The notes beneath the pieces are model-generated. The model saw only the letters and a list, made by a program, of their open reading frames with translations, had not been told where the DNA came from and searched no databases. DNA of 56,239 nucleotides from Thiotrichaceae bacterium (GTDB lineage: Bacteria > Pseudomonadota > Gammaproteobacteria > Thiotrichales > Thiotrichaceae): assembly GCA_026989335.1 (NCBI GenBank), contig JALSJN010000057.1, forward strand, positions 1 to 56,239, in the 5' to 3' direction. The translations under genes were made by a program, and so were the position numbers. Positions 33,060 through 40,317 of the stretch are shown piece by piece (the stretch's first letter is position 1; every line of letters starts with the position of its first letter).

Positions 33060-33914
33060 ATGCAAAAAAGCCACTCACTGTTGCTAGCCTTTTGGTTTAG
33101 TTTTTTCACACTAGTTTCTAGTGTGGCGTGGGCTGATTTACAAAAAATCCCACCTTTAACAGAGCGTGTAACAGATTTAGCTGGGATGCTCAATAGTGAT
33201 CAGAAAGGCCACTTAGAACAAATTCTCAATGATTTAGAAAAAACCAAAGGTAGCCAAGTTGCCGTATTAATTGTTCCTACCACTCAACCTGAATCAATTG
33301 AAGGTTATTCTTTGCGCGCTGTTGAAGCGTGGAAATTAGGACGCAAAGGTGTTGATGATGGCGTACTTTTGCTCATTGCAAAAGATGATCGGAAAATTCG
33401 TATAGAAGTTGGCTATGGCTTGGAAGGTGCGATTACGGACCTTTCCGCTGGGCGCATCATTCGCGAATACATTACGCCAGAGTTTAGGCGTGGGCGGTTC
33501 TATGAGGGAACACTGACAGGCGCAGACCAGATTATTAATTTAATTAAAGGAGAGCCGCTTCCCGCACCAAGCTCATCGCAAGGAACGAATACGGGTGATG
33601 CCGACCCCGGGTTTATCTTTTTTGTGTTAGTTGCCGCGAGCACCTTTTTAGGGCAATTTTTAACGCCGCTATTGGGGCGTTTAATCACGGTTACGTTATT
33701 AACGGTGGCGGGTTCTGGCATTGTTTGGCTAGTGTCGCAAAGTCTATTTATGTCAATGTTAGCCGCTTTGTTTATTGGTTTATTTACCTTCTCTGCCACT
33801 GGCGCTCGTAGCAGTAGCTATCGTGACGGCGACGGTTATGGTGGTGGTTTTGGAGGTGGCTTCAGCGGTGGTGGCGGAGGATTTGGAGGCGGTGGCGCGT
33901 CGGGTGGTTGGTAA
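33060..33914 (+). CDS. YgcG-type TPM domain protein
   Basis: A 284-residue protein with a signal peptide (1-25), a TPM domain (about 30-155, LTERVTDLAGMLNSDQK to the EYITPEFRRGRFYEG region), several membrane segments (about 185-245) and a glycine-serine-rich tail. TPM domains have phosphatase activity in some homologues (for example plant TLP18.3) and act in membrane protein turnover. The gene overlaps the next one by one base (TAATG) and follows lemA by 15 bases. Confidence 0.92.
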   Translation: MQKSHSLLLAFWFSFFTLVSSVAWADLQKIPPLTERVTDLAGMLNSDQKGHLEQILNDLEKTKGSQVAVLIVPTTQPESIEGYSLRAVEAWKLGRKGVDDGVLLLIAKDDRKIRIEVGYGLEGAITDLSAGRIIREYITPEFRRGRFYEGTLTGADQIINLIKGEPLPAPSSSQGTNTGDADPGFIFFVLVAASTFLGQFLTPLLGRLITVTLLTVAGSGIVWLVSQSLFMSMLAALFIGLFTFSATGARSSSYRDGDGYGGGFGGGFSGGGGGFGGGGASGGW

Positions 33915-34411
33915 TGAACGTTAAACGAATTTTCACACACCTGTTCTACCCTGGCTGGTGGTTACGCCGAGACTTTCCACCTACTGAACTGGAAAAAATT
34001 GAAGCGGCGATTAAACAATCTGAATCAACCCACAGCGGTGAAATTCGTTTTGCTATAGAGAGTGCGCTGCCCTTAAAAGCACTGTGGAATAACGAGACAC
34101 CCACAGAGCGAGCGATTGAAGTTTTTTCACTATTGCGAGTCTGGGATACAGAGGATAACAACGGTGTTTTAATTTACTTGCTCTTGGCAGATCGGAAAGT
34201 TGAAATAACAACAGACAGAGCGATTAATAAAGTCGTAGATTTACAACAATGGCAAAGAATTTGTCGGTTGATTGAAGATCATTTTAAAAAAGGCGAATTC
34301 AGCCAAGGTGTGGTTAAAGGTATTGATGAAATTAGTGTGCTTTTAAATACCCACTTCCCTATTGCAGCAGACGATATCAACGAACTTTCGAATAAACCTG
34401 TTATTTTGTAA
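33914..34411 (+). CDS. TPM domain protein (second of pair)
   Basis: A 165-residue protein with a TPM domain covering about residues 25-140 (LEKIEAAIKQSESTHSGEIR, TEDNNGVLIYLLLADRKVEI and HFKKGEFSQGVVKGIDEIS). It has no signal peptide or membrane helix, unlike its partner, so it is probably cytosolic or bound to the membrane complex. I use the ATG at 33914, which overlaps the previous stop codon and signals translational coupling. Confidence 0.9.
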   Translation: MNVKRIFTHLFYPGWWLRRDFPPTELEKIEAAIKQSESTHSGEIRFAIESALPLKALWNNETPTERAIEVFSLLRVWDTEDNNGVLIYLLLADRKVEITTDRAINKVVDLQQWQRICRLIEDHFKKGEFSQGVVKGIDEISVLLNTHFPIAADDINELSNKPVIL

Positions 34412-34543
34412 ACCTCAAGATCATCTTTTAGTGCTTCCTAGAAAAATACTCTCCGCCTCCAGAATTATGGGACTTAACGAAGCCCTAATTAAGTCGTCAC
34501 TATAAGAATTAATCTGAAACTCGCAAATATAAGAACTAACCGC

Positions 34544-34549
34544 TATAAT
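34544..34549 (+). promoter_or_regulatory. Likely -10 box for purEK
   Basis: A perfect TATAAT lies 30 bases before the purE ATG. No good -35 or clear PurR box is visible; a CGTTTTGCG-like sequence after it is only part of one. Confidence 0.42.
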
Positions 34550-34578
34550 GTCCCGTTTTGCGAAGATTAGGTATTAAC

Positions 34579-35070
34579 ATGTCTAAAGCTGTTATCGGAG
34601 TAGTAATGGGGAGCAATAGCGATTGGCACATCATGTCAAAAGCTGTTGAGCAATTAGAAGCATTTGGTATTGCGCATGAATACAAAGTTGTCTCAGCACA
34701 CCGCACCCCCGACCTCCTTTTTGAATACGCAAGCTCTGCAAAAGAGCGGGGCTTAAAAGCGATTATCGCAGGTGCAGGCGGTGCTGCACATTTACCCGGC
34801 ATGTTAGCTGCCAAAACGACAATACCGATTCTAGGTGTGCCCGTTCCTTCGCGTCATTTGAACGGTATTGACTCTTTACATTCCATTGTGCAAATGCCAG
34901 CAGGCATTCCTGTAGCAACATTTGCAATTGGCGAAGCCGGTGCCACCAACGCCGCTTTGTTTGCACTATCCCTACTCGCTAACACAGATGATGGATTAGC
35001 TGAAAAGCTTGATGTATTTCGAGAAGCTCAGAAACAAACTGCCATGAATATGAAATTACCACCAGAGTAA
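34579..35070 (+). CDS. purE: N5-carboxyaminoimidazole ribonucleotide mutase
   Basis: A 163-residue purine biosynthesis enzyme that turns N5-CAIR, made by PurK, into CAIR. The [10 protein letters not shown] and [13 protein letters not shown] motifs and the [11 protein letters not shown] loop are intact. I use the ATG at 34579 rather than 34558, since [14 protein letters not shown] is the normal family start. purK follows after 3 bases. Confidence 0.97.
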   Translation: MSKAVIGVVMGSNSDWHIMSKAVEQLEAFGIAHEYKVVSAHRTPDLLFEYASSAKERGLKAIIAGAGGAAHLPGMLAAKTTIPILGVPVPSRHLNGIDSLHSIVQMPAGIPVATFAIGEAGATNAALFALSLLANTDDGLAEKLDVFREAQKQTAMNMKLPPE

Positions 35071-35073
35071 GCT

Positions 35074-36216
35074 ATGAAACCATTGTTACCCGGATCAACC
35101 TTAGGCATGCTCGGCGGCGGACAGCTTGGCAGATTCTTTACAATGTCTGCGCGCTCTATGGGCTATAAAGTGATTGTTTTAGAACCTGACCCAAACAGCC
35201 CTGCTGCTCAGTTTGCAGATGAACATATTATCGCGGCCTATGATGATGACGCGGCACTAATAAAGCTAGCAGCTAGCTGTGATGTTATCACGACAGAATT
35301 TGAAAATATTCCTGCGGACGTGCTTAATAAGTTAAGCAAAACCTGCCCCGTTCACCCATCAGCCAGCGCTTTAGAAAAAGCACAAGACCGTATCGTCGAA
35401 AAAGCATTTATTTTATCCTGTGGCTTATTGCCTGTGCCTTATGTAACGATAGAGGCCAAGTCTGATATTTCAACGGCACGTGCAGAGCTAACATTTCCTG
35501 CTATTTTAAAAACAGCACGGTTTGGCTATGACGGCAAAGGCCAGCAAACGATACAATCAGCGGATGATATTGAAGCCGCATTTATGCAAGCTAATCAAGC
35601 ACCTTGTGTGCTTGAGCAGTTTATTGATCTCGATTGTGAAATTTCGGTGATTTTAGGGAGAAATGAAAAGGGAGATTCCCAATGCTTGCCCATCGCTGAG
35701 AATATTCATAAAAATGGCATACTCTACCAAAGCCTAGTACCTGCCCGCATCGCCGATAATATCGCACAAGCAGCACAAGCTGCAGCAAAAAGGCTGGCTG
35801 ATAAATTGGATTACATCGGTGTATTAGCCGTTGAATTCTTTGTCACCAAACAAGGTGCATTATTAGTGAATGAGATGGCGCCACGCACGCACAATAGCGG
35901 ACATTATAGTGTCGATGCCTGTGTAACATCACAGTTTGAACAACAAGTACGCATGATTTGTGGGCTTCCATTTGGTGACACTCGCTTGCTTAGCCCTGTA
36001 GTAATGACTAATATGCTTGGTGATCTTTGGGGTGATGATAATAGTCAATCACCACACTGGGATAAATTACTAGAAAGTCATACAACTAAGTTACACTTGT
36101 ATGGTAAAAAAGAAGCCAGAATTGGGCGTAAGATGGGGCATTATTGTACGCTTTCTGATAACTTAGCATCAGCAAAAGAAGAAGCAGATAAAATTTTCAA
36201 CGTGCTCTCTGCATAA
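35074..36216 (+). CDS. purK: N5-carboxyaminoimidazole ribonucleotide synthase
   Basis: A 380-residue ATP-grasp enzyme that carboxylates AIR with bicarbonate and ATP. N-terminal LGMLGGGQLGRFFTMSA, central KTARFGYDGKGQQ, and EMAPRTHNSGHYSVDAC mark the family. It forms the usual purE-purK operon, with a 3-base gap. Confidence 0.97.
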   Translation: MKPLLPGSTLGMLGGGQLGRFFTMSARSMGYKVIVLEPDPNSPAAQFADEHIIAAYDDDAALIKLAASCDVITTEFENIPADVLNKLSKTCPVHPSASALEKAQDRIVEKAFILSCGLLPVPYVTIEAKSDISTARAELTFPAILKTARFGYDGKGQQTIQSADDIEAAFMQANQAPCVLEQFIDLDCEISVILGRNEKGDSQCLPIAENIHKNGILYQSLVPARIADNIAQAAQAAAKRLADKLDYIGVLAVEFFVTKQGALLVNEMAPRTHNSGHYSVDACVTSQFEQQVRMICGLPFGDTRLLSPVVMTNMLGDLWGDDNSQSPHWDKLLESHTTKLHLYGKKEARIGRKMGHYCTLSDNLASAKEEADKIFNVLSA

Positions 36217-36252
36217 TTATTAACACCATAAACCACTATAAAGGATAAAATC

Positions 36253-36627
36253 ATGGACATTAATGTATTAGTAAAAGCCCACTCAGGTATCGCCTATCTT
36301 GCGTTACTCATTTATGTCGTTAGAGGCATTATGATGTTAGCTGGCTCCAGCCTTACAAATTCACGTGGTGTTTTAGGGCTTTCGTCCGTGATAACACTGG
36401 CCTTGTTTGGCATGGGTGTTTTTGTTGCCCTTGAAAAGCAGTTAAGTTTTGCTGATGGTTTTGTGCTGACTAAAATCATTGGCCTGTTACTGTTTGTTGC
36501 CTTTGGCGTTGTTGCGCTTAAACAAGGCTTATCAAAACCCATTGCTAGTATTTTATGGTTATTAGGTCTAGCCGCGTTTGCTTATACATACTTGATAGCA
36601 ACCCATAAGTTAGCGCCACTCTTTTAG
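36253..36627 (+). CDS. SirB2 family membrane protein
   Basis: A 124-residue protein with four transmembrane helices covering most of its length, matching SirB2-like proteins (LVKAHSGIAYLALLIYVVRG and LTKIIGLLLFVAFGVVAL). The function is not established despite the invasion-regulator name. It follows purK by 36 bases with its own AAAGGAT site, and lies 12 bases before the methyltransferase gene. Confidence 0.82.
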   Translation: MDINVLVKAHSGIAYLALLIYVVRGIMMLAGSSLTNSRGVLGLSSVITLALFGMGVFVALEKQLSFADGFVLTKIIGLLLFVAFGVVALKQGLSKPIASILWLLGLAAFAYTYLIATHKLAPLF

Positions 36628-36639
36628 AAGATAACAACC

Positions 36640-37230
36640 ATGTTAGATGCAAAGCAACTTGCGAAATACCGCAAAGATATCATTTTTTCAGAAGTGCTGT
36701 GTGATCAACCCTTAAATTTCAACAGTACTTGGGGCATCTTTTCTCCACGAGAAGTTGATGCCGGTACGCAGCTCCTCATGAAATATATGAAGATTAATCC
36801 AGATGATGACTGCTTTGATCTCGGCTGTGGTTACGGCCCGATTGGTTTAACCATGGCAAAACTTGCTCCTAATGGGCATACTTTATTGGTTGATAAAGAC
36901 TTTATGGCGATTGAATATTCCAATAAAAATGCGGCTATAAATCATATTAAAAACGCTCAGGCTCAGCTTAGTAATGGCTTTCAGCATGTTGACGATGTAC
37001 TAAAATTTAACGTTATAGCCTCTAATGTACCTGCTAAAGTCGGCAAAGAAATGATGTCATTAATGCTACATGATGCACATCAAGCCTTAAAAGATGATGG
37101 CCGTTTATACTTGGTCACCGTTAATGGTTTACGACAGTATATGAAGCGAAACCTCAAAGACATTTTTGGGAATTACAAAAAACTTAAACAAGGTAAAGCT
37201 TACACAATACATCTCGCAACAAAAGCTTAA
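36640..37230 (+). CDS. RsmC-like class I methyltransferase
   Basis: A 196-residue SAM-dependent methyltransferase of the MTS (methyltransferase small) type. Visible elements are the FSPREVDAGTQLLMKYM lead-in, the SAM motif DLGCGYGPIGLTMA, and LLVDKDFMAIEYS. Motif IV reads SNVPAKVGKE where the family normally has SNPP(I/F)RAGK, so a Val replaces the first catalytic-loop Pro. The target is probably guanine in rRNA, as in RsmC/YbxB, but this is inference. It is followed by the HAD gene after 5 bases. Confidence 0.82.
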   Translation: MLDAKQLAKYRKDIIFSEVLCDQPLNFNSTWGIFSPREVDAGTQLLMKYMKINPDDDCFDLGCGYGPIGLTMAKLAPNGHTLLVDKDFMAIEYSNKNAAINHIKNAQAQLSNGFQHVDDVLKFNVIASNVPAKVGKEMMSLMLHDAHQALKDDGRLYLVTVNGLRQYMKRNLKDIFGNYKKLKQGKAYTIHLATKA

Positions 37231-37235
37231 TAAAG

Positions 37236-37712
37236 ATGAGAGATGCAGATGACCAAATTACTTTTTTTTACAGTTGTGATCCAGAGCTAGAAATTTTTAA
37301 ACTTATTGGTGAATCCATTGTCAATGAAGAACACTTCTTAATTAATTTTTATGATGAGTTTGTCGTTGATATCTATATGTTGTTGGATCGACCAAAATCT
37401 AAGTTTATTGCGATCGACTGGGATAACACGATTAGCGCCGATAAGGAGTTCTTCTTAAAACTTATTAAAAAATTACAAAAAGCAGGATACCCCCCATTTG
37501 TTTGCACCTTGCGCGCACCCGATAAAGAAAATATCAAAGAAATAAAAGGTGTACTCGAAGAAACCAATATTGCTATTTACTTAACCGACGGAAAGCCAAA
37601 ACGTAAATATATGAAAGAACTGGGCATAAACGTTCACTTATGGATTGATGATTTTTATCCCGGCATCTGTGCTGACACCTGCAAAATGCTAGCAAGGAAT
37701 AAAATTCTATGA
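37236..37712 (+). CDS. HAD-superfamily phosphatase-like protein
   Basis: A 158-residue protein. An N-terminal segment of about 60 residues has no match that I know. Then comes a compact HAD fold: motif I AIDWDNTIS (DxDxT, about residue 66), motif III Lys in GKPKRKYMKEL, and motif IV IDDFYPG. The small size and lack of a large cap suggest a nucleotidase or polynucleotide phosphatase type, as found in phages. It lies between a methyltransferase gene and a kinase-fold gene. An ATG overlapping its stop (37709) opens only 11 codons. Confidence 0.7.
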   Translation: MRDADDQITFFYSCDPELEIFKLIGESIVNEEHFLINFYDEFVVDIYMLLDRPKSKFIAIDWDNTISADKEFFLKLIKKLQKAGYPPFVCTLRAPDKENIKEIKGVLEETNIAIYLTDGKPKRKYMKELGINVHLWIDDFYPGICADTCKMLARNKIL

Positions 37713-37740
37713 GCTTAAACAAAGCGGTATTAACGATGAA

Positions 37741-38301
37741 GTGATTCACCAGTTTATTGCCGGTGATTACGAACAGATTCATTGTGAGAAGTGTGAAATG
37801 ACATTCCTTACTAATGTATATAAGTTTGATGATAACCACGTATTGCTTGAAAAACGCTCATTGGGTTTAGAGTACTATTGTGGTGCTATTCATCATAAAG
37901 GCCTAAGCAAAGCCCCAAATATTCACCGTGTGGGTATTTTAGACGAAGAAAATAATATTGTAGAAAGCCCCAGCCAAGAAGTGATTTATTCAGGCGATGA
38001 GACAGAGTTACGATTTATTTACGTGATGGAAAAATTACAACACTTGGATGAAAGCGATAGTGCTTTCTTTGATAAGTGTATTCATAGCTTAGATTGGAAA
38101 TCAGAACAAGATAGAGAAGAAATACTTGCCGGAGTGACTAAACGCTACAACCCCGAATTAGCCAAAGATATCCTAAATTTATACTACTTTTACAAAAAGC
38201 ATGAAACGGTGCTCGCTTGGGATTTACATGGCGATAATTTAATGCAACGCATTAATAGTAATGAAATTGTTATCCTTGACCCCTACACACGTAGAGCCTA
38301 G
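37741..38301 (+). CDS. Small protein kinase-like (phosphotransferase fold) protein
   Basis: At least 186 residues from a GTG start. The C-terminal region AWDLHGDNLMQRINSNEIV then ILDPY resembles the catalytic and metal-binding loops of aminoglycoside-phosphotransferase and HipA-like kinases (DxHxxN, then D for Mg). The N-terminal lobe holds FDDNHVLLEKRSLG with a possible ATP-binding Lys. The frame is open without an ATG back to 37693 and reads sensibly there (FYELKQSGINDEVIHQ), so the true N terminus may lie upstream, or a frameshift may link it to the ATG at 37709. Substrate unknown. Confidence 0.62.
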   Translation: MIHQFIAGDYEQIHCEKCEMTFLTNVYKFDDNHVLLEKRSLGLEYYCGAIHHKGLSKAPNIHRVGILDEENNIVESPSQEVIYSGDETELRFIYVMEKLQHLDESDSAFFDKCIHSLDWKSEQDREEILAGVTKRYNPELAKDILNLYYFYKKHETVLAWDLHGDNLMQRINSNEIVILDPYTRRA

Positions 38302-38318
38302 ACCTAGGCTTCACGCAC

Positions 38319-39464
38319 TTAATCCTCAATAAAAACTTCCATCGCATCATTTAAAAAAGCCCAGCCTTTATCGCTAGGCCAAAACCGACCTCCTTTTGAT
38401 TTCAGCAAACCTTTTTGGCTAATTTGTGCTAGTTTTTTCTCGACAACGGCAAAGTCCAGTCGTGTACGCTCTGAAAATAACTCGGCCGAAAAACCATTTT
38501 TCAAGCGTAATGCGTTTAACATAAATTCAAAAGACCGATCTTTTTCTGCAACATGATGCGTAGATGAACGCGGTGTGTTTAACATCGCTTGCTTCATATA
38601 CTGTTCTGGGTGACGTACCTTTAAATGTCGAATAATACTACCATCAGGCATACTTAATTTACCGTGCGCACCCGCACCAATACCTAAGTAATCACCGTAC
38701 TGCCAGTAATTGTTGTTGTGATGGCATTGGTACTTAGGTTTTGCATAAGCCGAAACTTCGTATTGAGAAAAACCAGCCCCAGCCAATAATCTTTGCCCCC
38801 CTTCTTGTAACTCCCACAACAACTCATCATCTGGCAATACAGGTGGCGCATGATGGAATAAGGTATTCTCCTCTATGGTGAGCTGATACCAACTTAGGTG
38901 CTGAGGTGAGCAATCAATGGCTTGTTGAAGGTCATCTAAAGCTTGTTGCATTGACTGTTGCGGCAAGCCAAACATGAGGTCTAAATTAAAATTATCAAAG
39001 CCCGCTTTTTTCGCAATAGTCGCGGCATCTAATGCTTCTGATGAATCATGAATGCGACCCAGCGCTTTTAACTTAGCGTTACTAAAACTTTGGATGCCAA
39101 TTGAAAGACGGTTGATGCCTGATTCTCTATAAGCACTAAATCGTTCTTGTTCAAAGGTGCTTGGATTTGCCTCTAAAGTGATTTCCATATTAGGGCGGAT
39201 TGGTAAGCGCTCACGCAACCCCGACATCAATAGTTCAATGGCCTGTGCAGAAAATAAACTGGGAGTTCCACCACCGATAAAAATGGATGCTATGGGTCGC
39301 CCCCAAATATGAGGCAATTCCGATTCTAAATCTTTCAATAGTGCTTTTACATAGTCAAACTCCGGAACATCATTACGTGCTTCATGTGAATTAAAATCAC
39401 AATAAGGACACTTTTTAATGCACCAAGGAATATGAATGTATAAGCTGAGCGGGATAGGCTTCAT
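38319..39464 (-). CDS. hemW: HemW-like radical SAM haem chaperone
   Basis: A 381-residue radical SAM protein formerly called coproporphyrinogen III oxidase-like; HemW inserts haem into respiratory proteins. The cluster motif CIKKCPYCDF (CX3CX2C) is near residue 15, followed by IFIGGGTPSLF and INRLSIGIQSF. It lies 3 bases after rsmA on the same strand. The HemN-specific extra residues are not visible, so HemW fits better. Confidence 0.93.
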   Translation of the reverse strand: MKPIPLSLYIHIPWCIKKCPYCDFNSHEARNDVPEFDYVKALLKDLESELPHIWGRPIASIFIGGGTPSLFSAQAIELLMSGLRERLPIRPNMEITLEANPSTFEQERFSAYRESGINRLSIGIQSFSNAKLKALGRIHDSSEALDAATIAKKAGFDNFNLDLMFGLPQQSMQQALDDLQQAIDCSPQHLSWYQLTIEENTLFHHAPPVLPDDELLWELQEGGQRLLAGAGFSQYEVSAYAKPKYQCHHNNNYWQYGDYLGIGAGAHGKLSMPDGSIIRHLKVRHPEQYMKQAMLNTPRSSTHHVAEKDRSFEFMLNALRLKNGFSAELFSERTRLDFAVVEKKLAQISQKGLLKSKGGRFWPSDKGWAFLNDAMEVFIED

Positions 39465-39467
39465 GGC

Positions 39468-40238
39468 TTATTGAATCGTGTTACTTAACTTAACAAAATC
39501 TTCAACAGTTAAGGTTTCTGCACGGGCGCTGGGGTCAATATTTAAGTGTTCAATAGCCTCATTACTGATCAACTTTTTAAGATTATTGCGTAAGGTTTTA
39601 CGACGCATTGAAAAGGCTTGCGCAACAACCGATGCTAACTTTTTCTCATCATCTGCTTTATGCTCAAACACCTTCCGAGGGATTAGCCTTAATATGGCTG
39701 AATCAACTTTGGGTGGAGGCGAAAAGGACTCTGGCCCCACGAAGAATAAATATTCTGTCTCACAGTAATACTGCACCATTACCGATAACCTTCCGTAAGT
39801 TTTACTACCAGGCTTCGCGGTTATTCTTTCCACCACTTCATTTTGTAGCATAAAGTGCATATCAGATATTTGTGAAGCAGACTCCAAAAGGTGAAAAATT
39901 AAAGGCGTAGATATATTGTAAGGAAGATTTCCAACAACCCGAAAGACCGCATCTTTTGCCAACTGCTCAAACTCAAAAGCCAGCGCGTCTTGTTCGTGTA
40001 TTTGTAATGAGGCAAGATTCTTAAGTTTCAAACGTGCAATGACATCACGGTCAATTTCAACAACGTGTAACGTTGATAAAGCCTCTAAAAGAGGAAACGT
40101 AAGCGCACCTAAACCTGGGCCAATTTCAACAATATTGTCATTCGTTTGAGGATTGATTTCGTAAATAAGTTTTTTTATAACACCTTGATCATGCAGAAAA
40201 TGTTGTCCGAAACGTTTTTTTGTTTTGTATTTTTGCAT
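39468..40238 (-). CDS. rsmA: 16S rRNA (adenine 1518/1519-N6)-dimethyltransferase
   Basis: A 256-residue enzyme (KsgA) that dimethylates two adjacent adenines near the 3' end of 16S rRNA. The start KKRFGQHFLHD, the SAM motif EIGPGLGALT and the catalytic NLPYNIS are present. The C-terminal domain with FSMRRKTLRNNLK is complete. It heads a pair with hemW. Confidence 0.97.
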   Translation of the reverse strand: MQKYKTKKRFGQHFLHDQGVIKKLIYEINPQTNDNIVEIGPGLGALTFPLLEALSTLHVVEIDRDVIARLKLKNLASLQIHEQDALAFEFEQLAKDAVFRVVGNLPYNISTPLIFHLLESASQISDMHFMLQNEVVERITAKPGSKTYGRLSVMVQYYCETEYLFFVGPESFSPPPKVDSAILRLIPRKVFEHKADDEKKLASVVAQAFSMRRKTLRNNLKKLISNEAIEHLNIDPSARAETLTVEDFVKLSNTIQ

Positions 40239-40269
40239 AATTATATTCAGTGTTTATTTATCTTAGGAA

Positions 40270-40296
40270 CAAAAAAGCCCCCATTTCTGGAGGCTA
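40270..40296 (-). terminator. Intrinsic terminator of the OmpA-like gene
   Basis: On the minus strand AGCCTCC pairs with GGGGGCT around AGAAAT and is followed by a T-run. It lies about 22 bases beyond the stop codon. Confidence 0.85.
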
Positions 40297-40317
40297 TTAT
40301 ACCAATTTACTGGGTTG

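Noticed and set aside
37709-37744. ATG overlapping the HAD stop codon as the start of the kinase-like gene
   Set aside because: That frame ends after 11 codons; joining it to the kinase frame would need a frameshift, and no clear slippery heptamer is visible.
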